NCBI GenBank assembly: GCA_964035545.1
Contig: OZ037772.1
Location: 1,968,501 to 2,032,500 of the forward strand
From: Bugula neritina
Lineage: Eukaryota > Bryozoa > Gymnolaemata > Cheilostomatida > Bugulidae
Reading direction: 5' to 3'
DNA: 64,000 nucleotides
In this document: one piece after another, positions 1-15,900 of the stretch
Position numbering within the stretch: position 1 is the stretch's first letter
How the letters are laid out: each line of letters opens with the position of its first letter
The notes under the pieces: generated by a model
What the model was told of the DNA's origin: nothing
Databases searched by the model: none
The model's input: only the letters and a program-made list of their open reading frames with translations
Position numbers and translations under genes: made by a program

Positions 1-92
1 CCTCAACATCATTAAAAATATATCATCGAAAGAAGACAATTTTGGCTTTGTGTTTTCTGTATATTTATTATTATTATTATTATAGGTCCTAG

Positions 93-1974
<1,882 letters not shown>

Positions 1975-2060
1975 ATGGCTGTGTGGTCCAGAGGTTAAAG
2001 GCGCCAGTGATGTGTTTGTTGGTGGTGGTTCAACCCTACTCTGTGGCAATTTTTTTTGTC
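1975..2060 (+). mobile_element. tRNA-derived SINE-like unit
   Basis: An A-box-like segment (TGGTCCAGAGGTTAAAGG, about 1984-2001) is followed by a B box (GGTTCAACCC, 2027-2036) at tRNA-like spacing and then a T-run at about 2050. The ends do not form an acceptor stem, so this is a tRNA-derived repeat or pseudogene rather than a tRNA. Similar A/B-box units lie near 6.1 kb and 59.4 kb. No target duplication was located. Confidence 0.45.
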
Positions 2061-3792
2061 AACTTATGCAAATCCTACTCATGCATAATAAATTGAAATA
2101 TTATTCTACAGGAGGACAACATACATGCATACTAATTAGTTACTGAACACTGCATGGGCTAAACCTTAAATTGATTTTATGGAATACAATGTACTTAAAT
2201 GAATTATATGTGAATTAGAGAAACTGAAAGTGCACCTGCTGCACTATAGACAGACCTTTACTGACAAGACTGCAAAGTGAAGTGATTTAGCTAAAATTAA
2301 CTCTGCCAAACAAACAAAGAATTATGTTGTGCTGAGGCATTTTCAACAGATTGTAACATGGTGAGATGATGCAACTAAGTGCTAATGTAAAATAGGGTAC
2401 ATTATATTGGCAGATATCCAATATATTGCCAATTTGTGCGAGAGGGTACTATATGTTATTGTGATAGCGCACAGAGCAGCAAACGTACTAGGAACGTTAT
2501 AATTAGTCACAGGAGCGTAGCTAGAACCACCATATGAAGAATTTAGATAATTGCAGTGAAACTTGAAAAATGGTGTACGTTTTGACCAAATTGTGAAGAG
2601 CATAAACATAATTTCGAAAAACAAAGAAAGATATTAGAGAAAACATATCAAGGAATGTCAAGTTTGAATTTCATCATCAAAATAGGAATTAGATATCATA
2701 TTATGTGCAAACTTTCATAATTGTAAGCTGATCACTGTAGCACTTCGAGTATTCATGACTTTCATCATTCCAAAGCCATTCACTATAGCAAATTTATGTT
2801 CTGAAACCTACTAGCAGTTGCTGGCATGGGCTACTTGTTTGTGTTACTCAAGTGATAAGAGCATTGTGTAAACTAATTAACAGCTATGTGCAATTCCTAT
2901 TCAGATTTTATTACCAACACTTGTTGCTGCTATTATCATTTGCGGTTGCTTCATTAAATAGGTTGTCTGGAAATTCACTTATTACTAGTAAGTATGTACA
3001 TGCTATAACTGGGAGAACTAGTATATCTTCATACAGCAATTATATTATGGCTGGCCAAGCATTGATCAACCTTTATCAACAGCTCCTCAATTTCTGCAAG
3101 TGCACATCAAAATGTACATCACAAATCAATGTTTTATAAACTAAAATGTCAAAGCACATTAGCGTCAGAGTTCATGCTGCAGTGGGTTACCAACATGTAA
3201 ACTGGGCAAATGGCTGAGCCAGCAGTTTATAATATCAGTATATTCATTATGCTTTGAACTATAAAATCTTAGCTAGAACTTTATTATAGCTCTTTGACTT
3301 TAAAAAATTCAAGCTGCATATATTAAACTAAGATGTGGTCATACCAGTTATGTAAACATAAACTAGAATAACCTAGTATTTAGTGAATTAGCAGCCCCTA
3401 TATATAGAGTTATGATGCTGAGGCTAAACAATGGATGATGGGCTCACCCCTTTAATTATTAACTGTATATATTTCAACAATTAAAAGCTGTAATTTTTAT
3501 AAGAGCAATAGAGAAGTATTAAATAAGAGAATCAGCATGAATCTCACAAATCCTTTATTCAGTGACTGAGAATATTTTGTATAATAATTATTTGCTGTGT
3601 AAGATTCAAGCATTTAGAATGCTTAGGTTCAAAGTTAGTGTCATTTCCTGAGGCAAGTGAAGTGATATGAAAATTGAGAAAAACATGTATTATACAGGTT
3701 ATAAACTTAGCAAGAAAAGTTATGTTATTGCGATAATTAGGAAAATTAAAGACCTTAGTCTATCTCAATTTCTCCACTAATGCATCTACATA
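2061..3792. other. no gene seen
   Basis: AT-rich, without splice-bounded coding frames that I could recognise. The open frame at 2852-3139 has no coding-like composition and no flanking signals. Confidence 0.4.
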
Positions 3793-3858
3793 TCAGCCGA
3801 TTTCTTCACCACTTATAAAGTAGCAGCCAGGAGCAAACTGGGAGGCAGACCAAGATAT
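3793..3858 (-). CDS. candidate terminal exon, unknown protein
   Basis: On the minus strand a pyrimidine-rich tract ending in TTGTAG at 3859 is followed by 21 in-frame codons (starting ISWSASQFAPG) and TGA. It could be an alternative last exon of gene B, whose other exons start at 5.0 kb, or part of another gene. Evidence is limited to one acceptor and a plausible peptide, so confidence is low. Confidence 0.3.
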   Translation of the reverse strand: MSWSASQFAPGCYFISGEEIG

Positions 3859-5011
3859 CTACAATAATAAAAATAACATGGGGAATTAGGAATTTATATG
3901 TACAGCTTTTCTGAAACAACTTGTTTCTATACCAGAAATCGATTGACAATGACCATTAAAGCAGTAATTAGTGAAACTGAAAAACCTCAAAACAAAAATT
4001 TCATAAAAAACATAACACTTGTGGTAGAACTATGAGTACTAGTAGATGAGACTACAACAAAACTTTACTTTTTAGCACAATGGCTGGTATTTTATGTAAT
4101 GAATCTGCAAAAGCAAATATCCAAATTATTGTATGAGCTATGTACAATGAAGGGAGAGTAGACAGTCTTCTATGTAGACAGTAAGTTGGGGGTTAATGGG
4201 GTTGACCAGCAGTGAGGAGCACCTTGAATGGCAATAAAGACTGTAGGTCAGAGCATATTGATAGGTTGTAAACATAAATTTACATCAGAGGTTACTTGCT
4301 GCAGCATAATGACATCGTAATATGAACCTGGTTTTTACCACTATTGTGAATTTGTCAATGCACTAACTTGAGTGGATGTTTACATGATCTAAATGCAGAA
4401 TTGCACTAAATAACCCCTAGAAATGATCTGGTACGTTCCTGGTAAACCTAACAAATAAATATTTAGACATGACATTCCTAAAATGTTACAAAAATTGGAG
4501 TTTTGAAGTCAATCTCAAATCCTAAAACACCAAAAATGCAACACCTAATAAAACGCTTACAAAAAGCGAAAATAATGTATATAATTGGCTGCTTGTGACA
4601 CATTATTAAAAGAATAATTCATTTCCAAATGCTAATTTACATTTTCAATGGGGTTATATAGGTGATTTCAGACCTGTACTAAAAAGTCTATCACAGCAGC
4701 ATATTGTTAAACTAGAGCAGATGTGAGAAAACTAAGTATTTTCACTAAATATGATTGATGTTATACACTAAGTTTCCAAGCATTGCATTTCCAAATTGAT
4801 TTTTCAAATAAAAGGTTTGGAAAGATGAGACCCCAACCATAAGTAAATGCAAACCACAAGCACAAGTCCATATGTATGAGCATCCATTCCCATAATGCAA
4901 AGCAGTCAAAATGGAATGATAATAAGTTTAAAACCTTGCACCATTATCATGTAGCCAGTTTACCTGAACTGGTGTAGAAAACCCTTGTGCTAACCTCTTC
5001 TATGCTATAAT

Positions 5012-8000
5012 TCAAATATCGGAGCTCTTAGTTTTCCTGGTGAAAGATGGATCGGGCAACTTTCCTTCAACATTAAAAAGAAATAATAGTACATGAGAAT
5101 ATTATACACTAACCATTAAAATGAAAATCAAAAATACCAAATAATTATGAATTATGAAGTTTTGGGAAAATACAAACAAGATCAGCCAACATTAAATATG
5201 AATTAGCCACCTTTAGGGTCAAAACAATTATCAACAAGCTATGAAGCCCTTTATCAAACTATAAACAATGAACCAACGGCTGCCAGGTCTGCTTTCTACA
5301 TTGAAACAGATTTTTAAGTTTCTGGCAATATGACCAACAAGTTTTGCAGAGTCTGAGATGGTTAGGCCAAGTGTACACAATGGGAAGCAGTTGGTGACCA
5401 AGACAGCTGCTTTACTCTCAGTTGAAAATTGAAGAAAGAAATAGGGGAGGCCTAGAGAGAGAGGGGGGGGGGGAGGCAGAGAGAGACCTAGCAATATCAA
5501 AATTAGCTATACATGCTGAGTCTCTGCCACTTGCTACTGTAGTATTTTGACGATATTGCGTACCATTATAATAATTTACTACTATTTTTGTAAAGTCATT
5601 TGATGCAAAATTAACAAGTGACTAAAAATAATACATGAAACACAACATGATACATTTACAGCATTGAACTCAAATAATTCAAAACCTACACTGAATAATT
5701 GTTCAACTAACATCACATGAAAATATGTGTCTATTCCTACATATGTTCAGCTGGTTTTAATGCATGGTTGCCTCTTCAGCATTACATCAGAGAGCAGCAT
5801 TTTGCGATAGCCTCTGGGATTGTTAATCGGAATTTAAATTTAGTGAACACAAAACAATAGATTACGTACTACAATGGTGCTCACTACAGATTAGACATCT
5901 GCTCAAGTAGATATTGGAGATTTTAAGTTTTTCATAGCATTTAACACCTACCCACACTTTCTGAGCTTCAAATTTGTACAACATTTTTTTCCCCTCTAGT
6001 TTCATGGTTCTTTTGACAGTCTATTAGCGGTTAGCAAACAGACTAAAAAGAACCGATCTTCATTTCCAATAGTCTAAAATATAATACAAATAGATATAAA
6101 TTTCATTACAGGGAGCAGCTGTGGCCTAGGGGTTAGAAATCTGGTTTAGTAAGCCAGTAGTCATGGGTTCACTGCCCAGTAAAAGCCATCTTTGATGTTA
6201 AGCATCCACATCCAGTAAAACTGTGCAGGGAAGTAATAAATTATGCTAACTTCTTTTAGCATGCAAATTTACGATTATAAAAAGCTTATAAATGAATGCT
6301 ACATTTTAACAGTCAACAAATAGTAAATGAACAAATGTGTTCGAAAGCATTAAAAACTAATAACATTAACCCTGCCATCCAATACTGCCAAAAACTTTAG
6401 ACTAGAGAACAAGCGTTTCATGCTTAAAGTTGGAGAATGATGCTGTAAGGTGCTGATGTGTAACAAATAACTGAAGGTCACGAATACTTTTCCTTGGGGA
6501 GTTAGTGGCCACAGCCTGAGTTTAGGAAAATGTTCACTCACTTGAACACGTGTCCATGAGCATAGCTCACAATAAGGAGAATCACCGTTTCAGTGCGCCC
6601 TAGAAAAAAGATAGTGTCAATATATGAAATTGTGAGAAGCAAATTATAACAATAGCTAAATAAGGCAAAAATGTTAAGAAATTATATTATGTATACTCTA
6701 GAAGTTATCATGTAACAGATAAATGCATAATTGACAACTGATTGAATAAACATAGATGACCAATAATTTCACTTCACTTAAATATAATATAAAATACTAG
6801 CGATTATTTGAAACACAAATGACCCAAATATTTTTTAGAATTTGATTGGACAATTTGAATAATTTACCATTGATTATAGAGATGACCTTGAGGGTGTAAG
6901 CTACAAATTTTTCAACCATCGTATTGTTACACAATTGGCAAGTTGATGGGAGTAGAGACAGCCTTTCACCTAAAACATAGATTACAAGCTAAAACAGTGT
7001 TTTAGCTTAAAACAACAAATTATAAATTGTTGGGTATAAAAAATGCAAAATAATAGTAACAACACCTAAAATTGGTGATGGCTGGTTAATTAAAATAAAA
7101 GTTACTAAAAATTACCTACTAATCAAGAGTTTCCTAGTTTCCATGCCAGTAATTGTATTCCTATGAAGAATTGATCGGATTTTGTCCCATTTAACTGAGG
7201 TAGCCTCTATATACGTTGGTGCTCTTTGAGGCTGCCGGGCATACTGCTCAAGGAGTTCTAACAATTGTTGAACATCTGAAAACATAAACAACCTTAAATT
7301 GTAGTAAAAAAATTAGCATATATATATGCTTATACATACATAGACAAGGGTAAGGTGTCTGACAGTATTTTGAAAGTGATGTAAAGAAGTTGTATGTACA
7401 ATTCATTACATTCCATGAGCCATAAATACATGAATATTATCAGGTGCTTATTGGCTGTAAAAAGCCTAATTTGGACTTAATACTATTTATTCGTGTTTTT
7501 ACAAGTTGATTAGGTGGCTAAAACACAAAATTAGGTAGGAAACTTTACGTTCACGCAATAATTTTTCATTTTCGCCATTTACAGTACTACAACATATAGG
7601 ATCATTGTGTGATGGTTTAGGGTGTTGTTTATCAAAATCTAAAATGAACATATCAAAATTGTGCAGCAAAAATTGTGCCAGTACAAAGACAACATTTATG
7701 TATTTACCAGAACTTTGCTTTAGAATAGATGTAAAAATAACCTGTCAATTGCTCTGAGGCAGCTTTTTTCAACTCATCACTGTATTCTTTCAGCTTGGTC
7801 AAACAGATTTGTGACAATTCTAAAAGATTGAACAAATTCAATATGTGTATGAAGAAAACTGATTAAAAACCAAGCTACAAAACTCATCATAGTTAGTATA
7901 ACATGCACTTACTTTCTTGACGTCTTTTCAATCATCGTTTTTCAAGTTGCAAATTGTTTCAGTACCATTTTTGATTTTATCTTCCTCGATACCTTTTTCT

Positions 8001-8028
8001 GCCAAAGCCTCAAGTCGGGATAAACAGA
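5012..8028 (-). CDS. gene B: unrecognised multi-exon protein, N-terminal coiled-coil-like
   Basis: Exons in coding order: 8028-7913, 7819-7742, 7638-7549, 7275-7120, 6969-6868, 6599-6542, 6009-5952, 5416-5278, 5064-5012 (TGA). Most have GT-AG borders; the exon 8 donor (GTTGGT) and the exon 7 acceptor are weak. Codon phase carries through all junctions except for one lost base in the first exon, where GATGATTGA (about 7929-7934) shifts the frame by -1 beside a T run. The N-terminal part is rich in E, K and L (for example SRLEALAEKGIEEDK) and looks like a coiled coil. The middle has a Cys pair (CQLCNNTMVEK) and the C-terminus is basic. An ATG at 8056 is separated from the first exon by an in-frame TAA unless an acceptor at 8029 is used, so the true start is probably further upstream and was not found. 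I do not recognise the family. The intron at 6010-6541 contains a SINE-like unit. Confidence 0.6.
6111..6195 (+). mobile_element. tRNA-derived SINE-like unit in gene B intron
   Basis: A-box-like TGGCCTAGGGGTTAGA (about 6122-6137) is followed by GGGTTCACTGCCC (about 6165-6177), one mismatch from a B box. An arm resembling an anticodon stem lies between them. The flanks do not pair as an acceptor stem. It lies inside the 6010-6541 intron of gene B, in the opposite orientation to the gene. Confidence 0.5.
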
Positions 8029-8339
8029 CTGAATAGCTTTATTCACCGTTATCCATGGTCTATAAATCATTATAAACAAATATTTTCAACTTGTTAATGG
8101 TTATGCATATATTTTTATTTTTATATTTTGAGAATGACCATTATGAACATCTTATTTTTAACTATGACTAGGACACTCATAGTAATAGTGAACCCTAATT
8201 ATCTATACATCAATATTGTTCACTACATTCTTAACAGTTAAATACATATAATAATATTCAGAAACATAATATACCCCGTGTTAATTAGCTATATGCAATT
8301 TCACCAGCTCCAGGCTAGGATTCCAATTCATTGCAAAAC

Positions 8340-10350
8340 TTCTTTTTATTACTATTGCGTCGATTATAAGTGAGTAAATACTTATAGTTATACTCATAGT
8401 GTTTTCATCAAGACTGAACCTAAATTGTAGTTAGTTAGTCACTCACACTGGGTAACTTTTAAATTTATTGCATTATGATTATAATTATTCATTTATTTAT
8501 TGGAACAGAAAACAACTAAGTTCCAAATTGAAAGAGAAAGAATCAGTACTGTGAGTGATTATAACTAAATATAAGTTAACGGACTGAGACTGAGACTACC
8601 ATTAGATTTTTCTTAGTAAACAAACGCATAATCAATTAATAATGAAATATAACTTGATACCAACTCATAGTGATAGTCATATAAATTATCTATTACAGCA
8701 TTAGATTAGACTTACTCTTACTACCTACTGGTAATACTAATTGAGTAATCAGTAATAGTAATAACTAACTATTAGTATTAAGGTATTAGACATCAGAACT
8801 ACTAGTAGGCCTACTACTACTAGTACTACTAGTACTAGTACTAGTAACTAGAGTACTACTACTACTACTACTAGTACTACTACTGTACTAGTAGTAATAA
8901 TAATTTATATCAAAAATGAGCACATTGTTTTACTAATGATATTATCAACCTAATAGCAATAGTACCAACCTGATTCGTAATGGGTTTTCTTGAAGAATGG
9001 AACTAGATTGTAATTACTAACATGTGTATACATACTAAATTAGTCTCTAATAATATATTATTATGAAACTTATGATTATCGCCCCATTTGCGGAGCAGTC
9101 AGGCCGAATTTATTATGAACACAAGAGGCGAGTAAGCTTGCGCAGATAAATTACTGGCCACTATGGTAGACTAGACCTGTTTTGACCGAATATCGGTTTT
9201 ACTTGAACCTCGCCCCAAGGTCCAATGCCTAATCGGAGCCCGCTGCTCCTTTGGTCAAATGACTCAAAGATCCAATTTCAATTTGGAATACCGTAGGCGT
9301 ACTCAAACTTCTAGGCTAGGGCATATGTGTAGTTATTATTGAAAAATAGATTAATAATTAGTAATACTACTACTAATAGTAATACTAATACGAATGCACT
9401 AATAGTAATGGTAATAGTTATAATGTCACGATTAGACATTACATTTGCTCTTACTCTTACTCTTAGTTATAATAATAATCATATTGATATTATTATTTAT
9501 AAATATGAATATCACTCTCACTCTGACTCTCCGTCTAAGTCTATCAGTATCACTATCAGTATCACTGCCAGTATAGCTATAACTATAAGTATCACTCAAT
9601 CAGTTTCATTATGACTATGATAAAATCATAAAATGATAAATAATTCACTGATACTGATAGTCAAAGTCATAGTGATAACAGTTACTGATTAGACTTAGAG
9701 TGATATTAAATTAGTAATCAGCATAGATGTGAGTATAACTATCACTGTAGTACTCTTAATCATAATAATAATGATTATGATAATCATAATGGTAGTGATA
9801 TGACTAATATGAGTATCACTATCAGTATGGGACCAACTAATACTAATAGTAATACTAATAGTAATACTGTAAAGTGTAATACTAATAGTAATAGTGATAG
9901 TATCAAATTGAAATTAATCAATAGTAAATATAGTTATACTTAAACTTAAAGACTTATACTTATAGTAGACGTAGTAATACTAATAGTTATACTTATAGTA
10001 TTAGAACCTTATACTATGTCTATAGTCTATGACGGTATGACATACCCATAAATGGTCATGGTGATGTCTAAGTCCTACTTCAAAGTAGCAGTTAAACTTA
10101 AAGTTTGATATTCTACTCTGTATCATACACCTTACATGTGATGCTGAGTATCATTATGATTATCACTTTAGGCTTATGAGACTATCACTTTCAGTAAGAT
10201 ACTCATACTGTGACTATGAGTTATACTTATAGTCATACCCCGATACCCATACTTCTACTTCTAGTGATCTACTCCTACTCCTAGTTCTACAGGCAAGGCT
10301 ACTCACTCATATTCATAGTCATAGTAACTGATAGTGGTGTAACCTAAACT
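8340..10350. repeat. low-complexity TAG/ACT-type cryptic repeat region
   Basis: Long stretches built from irregular AGTAAT, TATCACTATCAG, TACTAG and related words, including a pure TAC/TAG stretch at about 8809-8893. It is interrupted at about 9065-9335 by more GC-rich sequence. The open frame at 9339-9614 is a by-product. Similar sequence recurs at 50.3-51.4 kb. Confidence 0.75.
9065..9335. other. GC-richer island, possible promoter region
   Basis: A short stretch with several CpG dinucleotides and no simple repeats, sitting between low-complexity blocks about 1 kb upstream of the first gene B exon found. It could hold a promoter or missing first exon of gene B. No specific motif supports this. 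Confidence 0.2.
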
Positions 10351-12060
10351 AATACAATAACCAATGCCAAAAGACAAGGTAAAGCTAAAATTAAAAGTAG
10401 AAACCTAAGGGTCATAAATCATATATGTAATGGTGTTTTAGTTTATGTTTGCTTATGCTCATTTTATGTTTATGCTACCTAGTACCAACTCATCAGTAAC
10501 TTAGTTTTATAATGATAATTATACTTATACTTATAGCCTACGCCCTATAGCTTATTTAATTTTGACTCTACCTTGCCCTTTGGCATTGATTTAGTTTTGA
10601 TTAAATTGTTATATTTAATGTTTTTCATGAACTTTATGAAGTTTTATTGATAAGTTATCATATAGTAATACTAATAGTAATAGTGATAATTGTATCATAA
10701 TGATGATATTGATATATAAAATATTATGACCATCAATGTATCACTGTGAATGTAATAATTTTTATATAAGTAAATTAATTTACTATTAAATAAAACTTGT
10801 GCAAGTTTATAGTTGACATCCCTGTGAGAAACCCCTGATGGGAAAGGTTTTTTTGTTAAATGGGGCTAAGGAATTATTTATTTGAAGCATAGGAGCAATT
10901 ATGACTGGATGCTTTTCCTAACAAATGACAGTAATGAAAAATTGAATATGATTGTTATCTAATCATTATGTGGGGTTAACTTTTATGTTAGGAATCTCAA
11001 TAGCACGAGCATACAATTCAATCATTCCCATGTTGGCTGTGATTTTCTTAATCATACTTATTAAGTTTGCAGTTTTTGATATTTGATGGATATAGTATTC
11101 ATAATAATAGTCACTTAAATTTGATGGTAATATTGATCAATAAATTTCAAGTACACTGACTAAATCTAATGATTAGTGGTAATGAAACTAACGACACTCA
11201 AACTGATTTGCCTCAAGACTGAACTATGTTTTCTAAGTGATGACAGACTAAGATTAAGTTTAATAATAGGGCAGTAGTACATTTGACTAGAAGTATAAGC
11301 TAAAGTATACAACCATAAGTGAGTAACCATGATGTTATCTCGACCAACGCAATCTCAATACTAATACCTGATTTATTGATAATTTTACCATATATTTGAG
11401 TATGAGTATGTAACTGTATCAATATATGATGAAACTTATACAGTTATGCACATAGTGATAGTGAAAGTATCTAAAACTGTTGCAAAATCCAACTTTATTC
11501 AAAACTTTGCTACAAATACTTCAGTTTTAATTTTAAGGTTGATCATAAAAAGTTAAAATTATTGTGAATAAATTTATTTTAACTGTTCATTTTGCTTCAA
11601 AATTATCTTTTAATTCAATGAAGTTTTAATGAATATTAATTTATTTATATTTCAACAAGTCACTGTTTTAATTAATATAGGTATAAATTTAGGTATCTAA
11701 TAACTTTAACCATCATTACATTCATCATTTTTAGTTTTTATGCCAATTGCTAAATTATAATACCCATACTGATATCACCACTATTGAATTATTTTTCTCA
11801 TTCACCTATGTTTGTAATACGGTTATTGCTTGTTAGTTAGTAGCATATATAACAACTATAGTAATAGCTATAACTACAAGCATATTTAATATGCTAAGGT
11901 ATATTGAGAGATTGTCATATCTCAGTGATCATATGCATGATACCCTTAGCATTCATGTCTTGAACATCTAGCCATGGATCCCTTTATATTGTTTTCAGTG
12001 TTGAATGCCCATCCTGCATGAATGCTCTGCCTCCATTTGAGAGGTGGTAAATTGATTGGA
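10350..12060. other. no gene seen
   Basis: AT-rich sequence with no splice-bounded coding frame or clear repeat that I could recognise. Confidence 0.4.
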
Positions 12061-12123
12061 TTTTATGTAAAATTCCTTAAGCTCTTGTTTCAGGACATCC
12101 TCAAACCTTAGATATAAGTTCTT

Positions 12124-12420
12124 CTAGCTGGATGAGTTCCTTTTGATATTAATGCATGCAATCGAGTGCGGCGGATGAGATACTTTGGCATGTTGACCAG
12201 CCCAGTGAAGACAGAAGAAATTCAGTTTTGAAGAAAGAGAATCCGGGTCTGTGATTTCAAATACATCTTCATTTATCATTTTATCTTCCCAGATTTTACT
12301 CAACATGCATCTTAAACTCCAGGTATGAAAAGTGCTGAGCTTTGATTCTTGCAGTCCACATGTTGCCCATGTTTTTGATCCACAAGGAAGAATGCTGAGA
12401 ACACCAACTGCGTAGACTTT
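12124..12420 (-). pseudogene. decayed LINE reverse-transcriptase C-terminal tail
   Basis: The minus-strand frame reads VYAVGVLSILPCGSKTWAT, then LRCMLSKIWEDKMINEDVF, then a segment around LHWAGQHAKVS. This matches the pattern seen after the RT domain of many non-LTR elements (a leucine/tyrosine-rich GSETW segment, a WxDxxxNEEV segment and a WxGH segment). The sequence further upstream on the same strand, to about 12720, gives similar fragments with stops and frame changes. It is a dead remnant with no catalytic region here. Confidence 0.55.
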
Positions 12421-12805
12421 TCTTTTGGCGTGAATATTAGGGTGTTTGTTTGTCCATATTTGCTAGTTCACAAAGCGGAATTATTTTGGTATTTGTCATA
12501 TCCTGCAGAGCCCATTTAAATGTTTGAGCAGAAAAAGTAAAAATAAATATTTTGCAGTGTGTTTACTGTTTTGATGATGGTTTTAGGAAAACATCTAAAT
12601 TTACCATTCATGTACTTGTGACAGGCCTGTGTTTCAGCGATTATAGGAGAGTATAATTTTTCTTTAATAGAAATTGAGTCATGCAAGGGAAGCTGGTTTC
12701 CTTACTTTATTAAGCAAAATTTGCTATCACAACAACAGAAGTGTTGCTAGCCTTGATTTGGAAACATTTTATATTTATAACTCTGAAGCCTATTTTGAGA
12801 CATTT

Positions 12806-12830
12806 GGCATAGCATAGCATAGCATAGCAT
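12806..12830. repeat. (GCATA)n pentanucleotide run
   Basis: Five tandem units of GCATA ahead of gene C's first recognised exon. Confidence 0.9.
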
Positions 12831-12912
12831 CTTTACTTGCGCTAATACTTAGAAGCATTTACTTGGTTTTCCTATATAGTTTTATTTTGAATGTTTTTAT
12901 GATATATTGCAG

Positions 12913-15900
12913 AACTGTGGGTTCATTCTACTTGTAAGTATATTCCATAGGTCTAACTCAAACCCTGTGAATTTTCAAGTTAATATGGCAAGCTATGATG
13001 AAAGAAATGCTAAACTAGACAGGTAATAGAAAAGAAAGTCCGATAATTTTTTTAATTGTAATTTAAATTACTTAGCTTGCATTACTCATCAGTATGGTAG
13101 CAGTGGTAGAACCAGCAGCAGCAGGAGTAGATTATAGTATAGTAGTATTGATAAAATGATTGATAGATTAGAACTGTAATTTTGAATATTAAAAATATGA
13201 CAATGCCACTGTGCGCCATAAATTTCTTGTTGGCCATTAAAATCAGCCATTAAATCAGTTTTCTTTTGGCTAGAACAAGCACTGCTGCCTGGACATAGTA
13301 ATATATTATATGTATGGACTGTATGTTAATTATATGTATAGAGGAATTATTTTTGCTAGCTTTAATAAAAAACCCTGCTCGTTTCTCATATTATTGTATT
13401 GTCAGTTTCAGCAATTTCAGGCCAGATAAATTTAAATAATACCTTGCAAATTTTAGGCCTGTTCCAGTCTACCTGTCAACACATTTGTTTGATCTAATCT
13501 AATTATGATGGCCTTCCAAGCAATGTAGTTAGCAAAAGTGAGAGAACTAATATTGCTTTTTCAGCCTATATTATGTTTGAAACCAGTAAAATAATAGAAA
13601 TCATGAAACTAGTAATAGGCAATCCTATAATGCTGTTTAATAAACTTATTTGGGCTGTTACTTTAGTGATTTCGACGCTGTTTTATAAATTATTAGCAAT
13701 CTTTTAAAGATGAATAAATATACATTTTCTTTTAGTATGTCACCAATTGGAATATTTTGACCTGTATACCTATCTAGTGGAGGTGTTAATTTGTAAACAT
13801 ATTGGTTTTACCAAGATCAGTGATTAGAGCAGTTGCTGAAAGCCAAAATAAAATGCTAACTAAAGTTCATATCTAGTGGGCTACAATTTGCCAACTTCTA
13901 TAAAGCATATAATAGCTAGTAATTGTTTCTATGCTGTACCACTTGACGGTCTGTTCTCTTTTACCTTACTCTATATTATGCTGTATAAATTCTAGCACAC
14001 CTATCTGGTTTTTAATCATTTCTTGCACCATATGCCAATAATTTTTACGTAGATGCATACAATCGGACAGCTGGATAGCCTGGCTATTGTGGAGAAGCAT
14101 CATAACCACCTGCTTGGTGTTGGAGCTGAGTGCATATCAAGGTGGGTAGCACAACTTCTTAGTTCATAAGTAGCAGCCTAGTTTTTTTAAAAGGTTTGAC
14201 TATATTAAAATATAAACATTTTGTTATTGCACTAATACAATGATAAAAAAATGAGCAAACAGTTTCCAATATAACTTGCTGCTGGTAAGATTTACAGTAT
14301 ATTTGTAGTAGAAACAATATTAGTAGTGATGGCGGCGGCGGCGGTGGTAGTGGTAAAAGTAGTAGTAGCAGTAGTAGTATTAGCAGCAGTAGTAGTAGTA
14401 GCAGCAGCAGTAGCAGTAGTAGAAGTAGTAGCAGCAGCAGCAGTAGTAGAAGTAGTAGTAGCAGTAGCACTAGTAGTAGTAGTAGTAGTAGTAGTAGTAG
14501 CAGTAGTATAGTAGTATAGTAGTAGAAGTAATAATAATAAAATAATAGAATTATTAGTAGTAGTGGTGAAGTTGTTTTTGGTTCTGACGTTAGTACTGTT
14601 AGCGGTAGAGATGGTGTTGGTAGAAATAGGATTAGTGGTTGTGCACTCATAGTTGAAGGTATAAAGCATAAACCAGAATTGAATACATATATAACATAGA
14701 TATGATATGACTTCTTATTTATATTGATTTACTATCTTGCATGAACATGGCATTTTCGCTATCAACATTAGTGTTTGTATTATACACTTTCACTAAACAA
14801 GCTTGTTAAATTTATAAAAAATTATGTAGGTGATGACTGTTGCATATCTGTGTTTAATTTTAAAAATATCATGTTGCATAATTATTTTTTAGGTGTCTGG
14901 TGAGCGGACGACTTCATTTTCGGCTGCTTCATGGCACCTTTATTTTCGGAAAAGATGTAACCACTTGTAAAATCAGTTTTTTTATGGTGAACTTAACAAT
15001 ATAATGTTTAACAAAATTCTTTCTTGGTTAAAAATAAAGGTATACCGTCTTTGGCTTTCTGTTATTTCTATATTGTGTTCTTCTGTTGCTATGTGTAATT
15101 GATGAGATGACTCCAAACTCTTGCACATCCGCCACAATAAAGTAGATAATTTTGCTATGGGCATCAAGATTTTGTTATAAGTAGATATAGTTTTGCAATG
15201 ATAGTGTTGATGCTGCAGCAGGTAACATTCTAGTAGGATAAACCAAACAGAATTTAAGCTAAAACATTCTAAAAAAATACAGCATCGCTTGAGCCACCTT
15301 GCCTTCTCTCTTTTCTAGGCAAAAGTTGTTAGCTAAATAAGGAAAAGACAAATTAATGATTTCTGTGAGAGTTGTCTACTACAAAAATTACTATAAGAAG
15401 ATACATACCTTTTGCTGTCTCCAACTTGCTGCTCAACTTTTTATTTTTGCTTCTGGTAGAAACAGGAATTTTTTCTAACAACTTAGTTATATAATGTTTA
15501 AAAGTACTATGGTTTCCCAGCAAGTTTTACCTAGTTGAAATGTAACTTTCCAGTGTCAGAATAGCAGGTTTGACAAAATTTCTTATTTATATACTGCTAT
15601 AGTAACAAAGAAAATTATCTGTTCCTGCAATTACTTCTACTAAGGTCTAGAGGGAGACTGCATCCCTATTATGCAAAAGATAATAGGCCCTTTGTAGTTC
15701 TGGGCCAAGTTTCTTTTCATCTTCATAATAATCAGGAAGCTTAAGTAAGCTTAAAAGTTTTTAATTTACTAAAAATGGCTGCCAAGAGTTGTAATTTAGT
15801 TTGAACCTTATAAAAAAATCCTGGAATTAGCCAACTTCAAAAGCACTGTCATAATTATAAATTCTTTTGAAGAAGTTTACCCTCAAATACTGTACAATAA

